This document shows, one piece after another, positions 15,967-23,500 of a stretch of DNA of 64,000 bases (position 1 is the stretch's first letter; each line of letters begins with the position of its first letter). This DNA is from an uncultured Chryseobacterium sp. (GTDB lineage Bacteria; Bacteroidota; Bacteroidia; Flavobacteriales; Weeksellaceae): contig CAJYWD010000029.1 of the NCBI GenBank assembly GCA_913778505.1, forward strand, positions 1 through 64,000, given 5' to 3'. Both the position numbers and the translations under genes were made by a program. The notes beneath the pieces were generated by a model that did no database searches, was not told where the DNA came from, and was given only the letters and a program-made list of their open reading frames with translations.

Positions 15967-16706
15967 AACATCTTCTCATAATTCCAAGCTGCAACAAATA
16001 TTCCCGCCGTTTCTGTCCTCAGTCTCTGATTGCCAAGCGAAACAGCCTTAATCCCTATATCCGCCAAAAGCTGAATTTCTCTGTCCGAAAAATCGCCTTC
16101 CGGGCCAATCAGGAAAGTAATGGGATTGATGGTTGATGGTTGGTGGTTGTCAGAATCTTGAATTTTGACCTTTGAATTTTGAATGTCAATAGCATTCAGA
16201 TTAATTCTTTCTAAACTCTCATTACAGTGTGCCACAAAAGTATGTTCCGAATCCAGGTTTTTCATAAAGTCAGAAAACTTGGTCAAATCGTTAACTACCG
16301 GGAAATGAAATCTAAGACTTTGCTTCGAGGCAGAAATCGCCTGTTTTCTGAGTTTTTCGATGCTGATATTTTTGCGTTCGGTCTTTTCTGTCAGGATAAA
16401 ACTGACTTCTGAAATGCCCATTTCCACGGCTTTTTCCAGAAAAAATTCGATACGGTCAATATTTTTTGTTGGCGCAATAGCAATGTGAAGCTTTGGGGAA
16501 AAATCAGGAAGGTTTTCTTTGATTTCGATAACGTCTAAAGAAGCTTTTTTCCCTTCAAAAACCAAATTCCCTTTCGCCAGATTCCCTTTTCCGTCGGTCA
16601 CGGAAATCTCTTCGCCCTCGCGCATTCTTAGAACTTTTGTGATGTGCTGCTGCTCGTCAGAATCAATTATTAAATCGGGGAAAATCTGTCCGAAGAAAAG
16701 TTTCAT
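15963..16706 (-). CDS. rsmE: 16S rRNA m3U1498 methyltransferase with an in-frame repeat insertion
   Basis: Methylates N3 of U1498 in 16S rRNA. 247 residues. An N-terminal PUA-like part (HITKVLRMREGEEISVTDGKG) precedes the SPOUT domain with KNIDRIEFFLEKAVEMGISE, ITFLIGPEGDFSDREIQLL and VSLGNQRLRTETAG, all diagnostic of RsmE. Just before ITFLIGPEGDFS lies a low-complexity insert (IQNSKVKIQDSDNHQPSTIN), coded by 7-bp DNA units at about 16127-16190. It adds residues in a loop and leaves the motifs intact, so the enzyme is probably functional. Confidence 0.93.
   Translation of the reverse strand: MKLFFGQIFPDLIIDSDEQQHITKVLRMREGEEISVTDGKGNLAKGNLVFEGKKASLDVIEIKENLPDFSPKLHIAIAPTKNIDRIEFFLEKAVEMGISEVSFILTEKTERKNISIEKLRKQAISASKQSLRFHFPVVNDLTKFSDFMKNLDSEHTFVAHCNESLERINLNAIDIQNSKVKIQDSDNHQPSTINPITFLIGPEGDFSDREIQLLADIGIKAVSLGNQRLRTETAGIFVAAWNYEKMF
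16127..16190 (-). repeat. Heptanucleotide array inside rsmE
   Basis: Read on the minus strand, successive 7-bp units are ATTGACA, TTCAAAA, TTCAAAG, GTCAAAA, TTCAAGA, TTCTGAC, AACCACC, AACCATC, AACCATC. Nine units make 63 bp, exactly 21 codons, so the frame is preserved. The AACCATC units match the ATCAACC heptamers upstream of hemL (1331-1372). Confidence 0.75.
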
Positions 16707-16710
16707 ATTT

Positions 16711-16830
16711 TGTTAAATCTTTATTTGTTGAATCGTAAAATCGTAAAATCGTTGAATCGATGAATTGTTGAATCGTTGAATTGTTGAATTGATGAATTGT
16801 TGAATCGTAAACTTGTTTATTTGTTGATGG
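16711..16830 (+). repeat. 8-bp array on the 3' side of the S23 gene
   Basis: From 16711, units follow an exact 8-bp register: TGTTAAAT, CTTTATTT, GTTGAATC (16727), GTAAAATC twice, GTTGAATC, GATGAATT, GTTGAATC, GTTGAATT twice, GATGAATT, GTTGAATC (16799), GTAAACTT, GTTTATTT, GTTGATGG (16823). The last units run into the end of the S23 coding sequence. The array is inverted relative to that at 17229-17364. Confidence 0.85.
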
Positions 16831-17143
16831 ATTTGTTTAAGGAATTGATTTGGTTAGTTATAAATTCTGATTTTTCCCGCAATTGTCTATAATTTTCATC
16901 ATTTAAAAACCCTAAGTCGTTTGCTAAAATTAAAAAATTGATTACCTCGATTGTTGAACCGAATGCAATGCTCAAAAATCTGGATTTTTCCTTGTTAGAT
17001 TGTCTGGAAAACCCCTCTGCAATATTAGCCGAGATGCTTGTTGAAGCGCGTCTCAGTCGATTGGTAATTCCAAATTTTTCGTTTTCTGGAAAAACAGTTG
17101 TTTCTCTGTAGATGTCTTTTACAATCTTCTTGAGTTTTGCCAA
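16817..17143 (-). CDS. S23-type four-helix-bundle protein
   Basis: 108 residues. The segment NRLRRASTSISANIAEGFSR is the hallmark of the four-helix-bundle family first seen in intervening sequences of 23S rRNA genes. The remainder is helical (FLSIAFGSTIEVINFLILAND). Relatives are thought to bind RNA or act as small scaffolds, and the fold is shared with the Avd accessory protein of diversity-generating retroelements; no reverse transcriptase lies nearby. Both sides carry inverted 8-bp arrays, and its last codons lie in one of them. This suggests that the gene and arrays form a mobile or inserted cassette between rsmE and the DUF808 gene. No function is assigned. Confidence 0.88.
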   Translation of the reverse strand: MAKLKKIVKDIYRETTVFPENEKFGITNRLRRASTSISANIAEGFSRQSNKEKSRFLSIAFGSTIEVINFLILANDLGFLNDENYRQLREKSEFITNQINSLNKSINK

Positions 17144-17228
17144 ACTTCTAATTTCTCAGAATAGAACTGATACATATTTAATACAATTATTTCAACAACG
17201 TTTAAACGGTTTAACTGCCTTAAAAATT

Positions 17229-17364
17229 AGCAATTTAACAAATCAAAAAATCAACAATTTCACAATCTCAAAAATGAGCGATTTAATAAATCAACAAATG
17301 GTCGATTTCAAAATCTCAAAAATGAACGATTTAACAATTCAACAATTCTACGATTTTACTAATT
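17229..17364 (+). repeat. 8-bp array on the 5' side of the S23 gene
   Basis: Seventeen units in exact 8-bp register, among them AGCAATTT (17229), AACAAATC, AACAATTT, CAAAAATG, AGCGATTT, AATAAATC, GTCGATTT (17301), AACGATTT (17325), AACAATTC twice, TACGATTT (17349) and TACTAATT. They are reverse complements of the units at 16711-16830 (for example AACGATTC against GAATCGTT). The last two units encode the C-terminus of the DUF808 protein. Confidence 0.85.
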
Positions 17365-18241
17365 TGAATACCTTCTTCCCAATCGTAGCCAATAAAACCG
17401 CAGCCAATCCGAAAACGATTCCCAATCCAAACTGAGGAATTTGCTCAGGCCAGCTGGCCGGAACGTTGTCCGAAACCCAATGGTGAACTGCATCAATATT
17501 ATGATGAAAAATACCGCCGGAAACCAATATCAAAGCAACGGTTCCTACAACGCCAAGAATTTTAATGACGATAGGCAAGGCCTTCACCAGAATCTGTCCA
17601 AGACCGGAAAAGAAACCTTTGTTCCCGGATTTTTTCATCAGGAAAAAACCGGCATCGTCCATTCTTACAATCAGCGCTACAATCCCGTAAACGCCAATTG
17701 TCGCTATGATGGCAACCAGGGATACAACGATAATCTGCGTCAGAAGCGGATGTTCTTTTTCGATGACGGTTCCCAGAGCAATGATCACGATTTCCAGGGA
17801 AAGGATAAAATCGGTTTTGATGGCCGAACTGATTTTTGATTTTTCGGAATTGACCTCTTCCTCTTCCAAGGTGCTTTCCTCTATCACCTCGCCACTGGTC
17901 TTTTTCCTGTGAAAAAGGTATTCAATGATTTTTTCTACGCCTTCGTAAGCCAGATAAACGCCGCCAATCACCAGAAGAATTTTGATGGCAATCGGGAAAA
18001 AGAAATTCAGCAGAAAAACGATGGGAAGAATGATCAACTTATTGAGGAAAGATCCTTTCGTAATAGCCCACAGAACAGGGATTTCGCGCGACGAGAGAAA
18101 ACCTGTAGCTTTTTCCGCATTCACGGCAAGGTCATCGCCCAGGATGCCGGCAGTTTTTTTGGTTGCGATTTTACTGGTCACTGCAATGTCGTCCATCAGC
18201 GCACCAATATCGTCTAAGATTGCAAAGAATCCTGAAGCCAT
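17348..18241 (-). CDS. DUF808 family inner-membrane protein
   Basis: 297 residues with the DUF808 (YedI-like) layout. The N-terminus SGFFAILDDIGALMDDIAV is the family signature, followed by KKTAGILGDDLAVNAEKATGF. Several membrane helices follow (for example LIILPIVFLLNFFFPIAIKI, IIVVSLVAIIATIGVYGIV and VVGTVALILVSGGIFHH), with a C-terminal helix to VFKLVKS. The function of the family is not established; a transporter or channel-like role is sometimes suggested. The stop codon lies in the 8-bp array, so the C-terminus may have been rewritten when the S23 cassette arrived. Confidence 0.9.
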   Translation of the reverse strand: MASGFFAILDDIGALMDDIAVTSKIATKKTAGILGDDLAVNAEKATGFLSSREIPVLWAITKGSFLNKLIILPIVFLLNFFFPIAIKILLVIGGVYLAYEGVEKIIEYLFHRKKTSGEVIEESTLEEEEVNSEKSKISSAIKTDFILSLEIVIIALGTVIEKEHPLLTQIIVVSLVAIIATIGVYGIVALIVRMDDAGFFLMKKSGNKGFFSGLGQILVKALPIVIKILGVVGTVALILVSGGIFHHNIDAVHHWVSDNVPASWPEQIPQFGLGIVFGLAAVLLATIGKKVFKLVKS

Positions 18242-18284
18242 AACTTTTTATTTTGATACAAAAATAAGTTTTAAACTTTAAAGT

Positions 18285-18545
18285 TCAATGCTTAAAAGTT
18301 GATGAATTGAAACGCTTTGCAAAGACTTTCGGGAAAATGAAATGGGAATTGACGGTTAGAGGTAATGAATCCTGTAAGTTGTTGATTGATAGTGAATTTA
18401 CCTCAACTAAATGCTTCAATGGCTCAACTAAGTGAATCAACGCTTCAACTAAGTGAATCAACGCCTCAACTAAGTGAATCAACGCCTCAACTAAATGCTT
18501 CAACGCCTTAACTAACTGCTTCAACGCCTCAACTAAAAGCTTCAA
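18285..18545 (-). other. Heptad-repeat open frame within the 21-bp repeat (doubtful gene)
   Basis: An open minus frame begins with a TTG at 18545 and encodes repeats of a 7-residue unit (LVEALIH, LVEALKH), then a non-repetitive tail of about 37 residues. The hydrophobic spacing would allow an amphipathic helix. There is no ATG, no promoter box and no sign of coding constraint beyond the repeat itself. An exact 21-bp DNA period gives an uninterrupted frame by chance. I treat it as a by-product of the repeat. Confidence 0.2.
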
Positions 18546-18632
18546 CGTATTAACTAATCAAAACACCGCATTAACAAAGTATTGCACGGCTTCAACTTAA
18601 TACATCGGCGTCTCATCTGAATGGATTGATGA
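18402..18632. repeat. 21-bp tandem repeat, eleven units
   Basis: A CTCAACTAA-like core recurs at 18402, 18423, 18444, 18465, 18486, 18507, 18528, 18549, 18570, 18591 and 18612, always exactly 21 bp apart. Central units are nearly identical (CTCAACTAAGTGAATCAACGC). Units drift toward the high-coordinate end (ATTAACTAA, ATTAACAAA, CTCATCTGA). It fills most of the gap between the DUF808 gene and the next minus-strand gene. Confidence 0.9.
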
Positions 18633-18689
18633 TTTAAGTGGGAGGTTTTTGTTCAGTCAGAAAGGTTATGAAACTTTGAAAAGGCCGAA

Positions 18690-19094
18690 TTAAAAATAAA
18701 TTTCGTTCTCACTGATGAAAGCCACGCCGGTTTTGATGGTGGTATAAATGTCGGTGTCACATTCGCGCAAGGAACACATATAGATTTCCTCTACCCAGAT
18801 GTTATTAAGGTAAATTAAATTAAGATATTCCTGTTTTCTCAGGTTGTTTTTGATTGAAAGATAGTCGCCTTCTTTAGGTTCATATTGAAAGCTGAAAATG
18901 TTTTCGGAGTTGATGGTTTCCAAAATTTCTTCTTTGATGGTTTGCAGATAACCCGTCTCAGAGCCAATGAGGTCAAAATCCTCCGGAGCATCAGAAGCTT
19001 CTGTTTTGCCGGTAATCGTTTCCAGAATCCAATAAAACTTAGACTTATTTTTGGACTGTTTTTCAAGGATTTTTTCTTCGAGGAGGATTTTCAT
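18690..19094 (-). CDS. Unknown cytoplasmic protein
   Basis: 134 residues with no signal peptide or membrane helix. The sequence is acidic with alternating helix and strand character (SENIFSFQYEPKEGDYLSIK, IYTTIKTGVAFISENEIYF). I recognise no family. It starts three bases after the stop of the putative lipoprotein, so the two are probably co-transcribed. Small soluble plus lipoprotein pairs of this kind can be immunity or surface modules, but nothing here shows that. Confidence 0.7.
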   Translation of the reverse strand: MKILLEEKILEKQSKNKSKFYWILETITGKTEASDAPEDFDLIGSETGYLQTIKEEILETINSENIFSFQYEPKEGDYLSIKNNLRKQEYLNLIYLNNIWVEEIYMCSLRECDTDIYTTIKTGVAFISENEIYF

Positions 19095-19097
19095 AGG

Positions 19098-19508
19098 TTA
19101 TTTAATTTTACAGTACTCAAGAATCATTTTTTTATCTTCAAAAGTGGTCTCTATAGTTGCGCAACTATTCTGAATTTTAACAATTCTATTTTTTAAACCT
19201 CCTTTTGAATTAATGTATTTTTCAATATTATTAGCTTTAGTTTTAACAGTGTCGACTAGTAATTTATATTCGCAATCACTTATCCAAATGATTTTCGATA
19301 CTTTGGCTTCTACAATTATTTTATTTTTTTTTAAATCAACGGCTTTTTCTATTTGTTGATCATTGTCACGTTCTATTAAAAACTTTAAATTATTTTCTTT
19401 GTTTATACTTTCGTAAGTTCCTGATTTAAAATCTTTACAATCAATTTTTTTTTGAAAACAACTCAAAAATGTATAACTAATAAGTATTAAATAAAATATA
19501 TTTTTCAT
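19098..19508 (-). CDS. Putative lipoprotein of unknown function
   Basis: 136 residues. The N-terminus MKNIFYLILISYTFLSCFQKK has a lipobox-like LSC with Cys17, indicating export and lipid anchoring. The mature part has cysteines at CKDF, CEYK, CATI and near the end (CKIK), which could form disulfides. The gene is clearly more AT-rich than tsaD beside it, suggesting recent acquisition or weak constraint. It lies about 20 bp downstream of tsaD in the same direction and may be read with it. No family recognised. Confidence 0.75.
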   Translation of the reverse strand: MKNIFYLILISYTFLSCFQKKIDCKDFKSGTYESINKENNLKFLIERDNDQQIEKAVDLKKNKIIVEAKVSKIIWISDCEYKLLVDTVKTKANNIEKYINSKGGLKNRIVKIQNSCATIETTFEDKKMILEYCKIK

Positions 19509-19529
19509 AACCTTAGTAAAATGGTAAAT

Positions 19530-20546
19530 CTACAAATCATACTTCGCCGTAGCCGTTGTTCTGATATCCGTAAACTCGCCGCGTTCGTATTTCAGTTTCG
19601 CCACCATTGCAATCATCGCTGCATTATCTGTCGTGTATTCGAATTTCGGGATAAAGATGTTCCAGCCGAGTTTCTCACGATTGGCTTCCATTGCTTTCCG
19701 AAGACCGGAATTGGCAGAAACACCGCCGGCAATGGCAATATCATTGATGTTAAGCTCTTTTGCCGCTTTTTCCAGTTTGTCCATCAGGATTTCGATGATT
19801 GATTTCTGGACAGAGGCGCAAAGGTCATTCAGATGGTTCTTAATAAAATCCGGATTTTTCCGCACTTCTTTCTGGATAAAATACAGCACGGACGTTTTAA
19901 TCCCGCTGAAAGAGTAGTCAAAACCTTCCATCTTCGGCTTGTTGAATTGGAAAGCGTCGGGATTTCCTTCTTTCGCAAGTCGGTCTACAATGGGGCCGGC
20001 AGGATAATCGAGGTCAAAGATTTTCCCGATTTTGTCGAAGGCTTCACCCGCAGCATCGTCGATGGTTTTTCCGATAATTTCCATATCAAAATAATCCTTC
20101 ACGAGAACAATCATCGTGTGACCACCGGAAACGGTGAGGCACAGAAACGGAAACGTGGGCGGCTTAGGATTGGCATCGTCAATAAAATGCGCCAGAATAT
20201 GAGCCTGAAGATGGTTGACCTCTATCAGCGGAACGTCCAGACTCATCGCCAGAGACTTGGCAAAAGACGTCCCTACCAGCAGCGAGCCGAGCAATCCCGG
20301 ACCTCTGGTGAAACCAATCGCGCAAATATCATTTTGTTGTATATTTGCTTTCGAGAATGCTTTTTCCACCACGGGGATGATGTTCTGCTGATGCGCTCTG
20401 GAAGCCAGCTCGGGAACCACACCACCATATTCGTTATGGATTTCCTGATTGGCAGCCACGTTGGAGAGGATTTTGCTACCGCTGATGACGGCTGCGGAAG
20501 TGTCGTCACAAGAAGATTCTATACCTAAAATAATTGATGCACTCAT
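19530..20546 (-). CDS. tsaD: tRNA N6-adenosine threonylcarbamoyltransferase
   Basis: Transfers the threonylcarbamoyl group to A37 of tRNAs reading ANN codons (t6A), with TsaB and TsaE. The N-terminus IILGIESSCDDTSAAVI is diagnostic, and the iron-binding pair is in EVNHLQAHILAHF. SGGHTMIVL and AIAGGVSANSGLR are ATP-site motifs of the ASKHA fold. I use the ATG at 20546 (338 residues). The frame opens 11 codons earlier at 20579, but that would overlap the divergent tamB start, and the residues there are not family-like. Only five bases separate the two start codons. Confidence 0.96.
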   Translation of the reverse strand: MSASIILGIESSCDDTSAAVISGSKILSNVAANQEIHNEYGGVVPELASRAHQQNIIPVVEKAFSKANIQQNDICAIGFTRGPGLLGSLLVGTSFAKSLAMSLDVPLIEVNHLQAHILAHFIDDANPKPPTFPFLCLTVSGGHTMIVLVKDYFDMEIIGKTIDDAAGEAFDKIGKIFDLDYPAGPIVDRLAKEGNPDAFQFNKPKMEGFDYSFSGIKTSVLYFIQKEVRKNPDFIKNHLNDLCASVQKSIIEILMDKLEKAAKELNINDIAIAGGVSANSGLRKAMEANREKLGWNIFIPKFEYTTDNAAMIAMVAKLKYERGEFTDIRTTATAKYDL

Positions 20547-20551
20547 AATAG

Positions 20552-23500
20552 ATGGCAAAGTTAGAAAATAAAAGTACAAATAACGAAGAACCAGAAATCG
20601 GCAAGCCTGCCAGCCAGAAGAAGCGTCCGCTTTTTTTCCGTATTCTCAGTACCATTTCTTATGCCTTTATTGCGCTGGTGGCTTTGCTTCTCATCGTCAT
20701 CAATCTTCCTGTTACCAAAAGTTACATTGCCGGCCAGGCGATCGATTTCCTGAACAAAGATCTGAAAATGAGGATGACGATTGAGGATATTGATGTCAAT
20801 TTCTTCGGCGATGTGACGATAAAAGGGCTTAAACTCAAGGATTACCGGGACCAGGATTTTGTACAGGCCAAAGAACTGCGCGTGGCGTCCGATTGGGTAG
20901 CCTTGGCTTTCAATACAAGAGATATAAAATTCAATCAGGCTACAATCATTGAACCTACGATCCGTGTGGTAACTTACAAAGGCGACAGCATCAGTAATTT
21001 TATCCGCTATGTTGATAATTTTGATGACGGAAAACCGCGTGACCCGAAGAAGAAACCGTTTCAGATGGCATTGAAATTTGACATCATCAACGGCAAGGCT
21101 ACTATCGTTAATGAAAACAGTCCGGGTGAGGCCGGGAGATGGCTGGATGCACGCAATGTTAATCTGAATGTTACTAACCTGAAAGTGGAAGGCGCCAATG
21201 TTTTTGCCGATATCAGGAATTTTAATTTCATCACTAAACGGTATGGCAAGGAGCATATTGTTGATGCATTTTCCACCAATTTTGAGCTCACCAAGAAGCA
21301 TCTGAAACTGGGAAATCTGACCTTCAATACCAATTATTCTCTTTTACAAGGTGAAGCGATCCTAAATCTGGACCCGAAAACCAAATTTGCAGATTTTGGG
21401 AATAAGGTCAATTGGGACCTGAGGATCACCCCGGGCAGCCAGATGAGCGGTTACGATCTGAGTTATTTTGTTCCCGACTGGGATAATTATACGCCCATCA
21501 ACGTGTCCGGAACCATGACCGGACCGCTGAATAATTTTAAACTGAACAATTTCCTGATCCGCTCGCAGGAGATCAACCTGAATACGAAGAAGATGTCCAT
21601 CTCCAGCGTGCTGGACAAGAAGTTTTTCATAGAAAGTCAGAACGTCTCCGCTGATTTTACCTACAAAGGCCTGAAAGCGACACTGCCGGATTTCATCTCT
21701 TCCAAAATGGGAAATTTTGCAGATGACTTCGGCAGGCTGAAATACAATGGTTCCGTAAAGGTCAATCCCAAACAGGTTTTTGCCACAGGGAGTTTGCTGA
21801 CAGGCATTGGTCAGGCCAAGTTCAAGGATTTCAACCTGGTGGATTACAGTACCAAACGGCCCAAATACCGGGGTTATGCCGATGTCAAAGACCTTAACGT
21901 AAGTGTTCTGACCAAGAATAAGCAGGTAGGTCTGATCTCTGGCAGATTCAACATTCAGGGTGAAGGTTTCGATGTCAATACGATGTATGTCAAAACGTCT
22001 TCCGATGTTGCTCATATTGATCTGATGGGCAAAAGCCTTAACAATATTGCTATTGATGGCGTGCTGAATAAGAAAAGATTTACGGGAAATATCAATGCCA
22101 ATGATACTCACGCCAAAGGTAGTTTCCGTGGTATGGTAGATTTCAGCTCGAAAAGACTTTTGGCGGATTTTGTGGCCGATATCAAATACCTTGATCTTAA
22201 ATATTTCGGCGTTTCCGCAGGCACTACCAATTCTGTGAGCGGTCTGGTGGACGGAAAACTGGCGATGACCACTCTGAATGATCTGAACATGGATGCCACT
22301 ATCAATAATCTTGTACTTAATTCACCTGCTCAGAAACTTCACATTCCTGATTCCAAACTCAGAGCTTATTTTGAGGATGGTAATAGAATCGTTTCCGTAG
22401 ATGCACCCGGCGCTGTGACTGGAAAAATCTCAGGCCGTTTCCAACTGGAAAATATCGGGCTGATGGTGCAGAACAGCCTTAACAAAATCCTGGTCGGTAA
22501 TCCGCCGAAAAAAACCTTCGCCGGCCAGAATTTCGATTTTGATTTCGATGTGAAGCAAGGTTTGGTGTCCTTCTTTATGCCGGATCTTCAGCTGGAAGAC
22601 GGTGCGCAGGTAGCCGGAAATTACGTGGGTGCGACGAATGATCTGGTGCTGAATGCCGATGCCGCGAAAATAAAATATGTGATGACAGGCCAGCGCGAAC
22701 TGACCGAAGCCGAAAAGTTCCTCGCCGAAACAGATGCCACATTCCAGCCGGATATGAACAAAGGCCGGGACAGCGCAATGGTGGACAGCCTGAAGCTGAG
22801 AGTCAATACTGCAGATCTCAGTCAGCAACTCCTGGCCACGGTAAAGCGAGCGCAGTATGGCAATAAGGTTTTGCAGGATGTGAGACTATCGGCTAATAAT
22901 CAGGACGGACAGCTTCTGAAAATTGGAACCGATTTTAAATTGGGCAATCCGGATGACGAAGCATCTAATCAGATGAAAGAATATGCCGTCAGTATCAACC
23001 AGACGACTAACGCAATCGGCGATTATGTGTTCCGGTTTGAACCGACAAGTATCAAATTCAATAACATAGAGTGGAGCGTGGATACAAGTCCGGAGCTGAA
23101 CCATTCCATCACTTACCGTAAGAAAGAAAAGGATTTTATCGTAGAAAATCTCCGCATCTATTCAGACGAAAGTGAATTGCTGGTCAGAAATGCAGACTTC
23201 AAATCCGGAAAGGAATTTACAGCTGATGCCGAGGTAAAAAATCTCGATATTTCTAAACTATTGGCACTGGGTAAAGATAATAATGAGCTGGATATCAAGG
23301 GAACTGCCAATGGAACCATTCAGATCAAGAAATCCGGCGACAATCTGGAGCCGCTGGTAGATCTGGATGTTACTAATATTTTCATGAATGGCAGAGCAAT
23401 GGGAAATATTGAAACAAGAATCACCAAGAGCGAAAAGCCGAACGTGTTTGATGTCAATATCCAGGCAATGTCATCAGAATTGCTGGGCCAGAATACCCTG

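Noticed and set aside
16817-17143. Accessory protein of a diversity-generating retroelement
   Set aside because: The fold is shared with Avd, but there is no reverse transcriptase and no template/variable repeat pair in the window.
18402-18632. CRISPR-like regular spacing
   Set aside because: Units are contiguous 21-bp tandem copies without spacers.
20561-21301. 246-codon minus-strand frame opposite tamB
   Set aside because: Lies wholly within the N-terminal part of tamB, which has a proper membrane anchor and start; no domain recognised on the minus strand.
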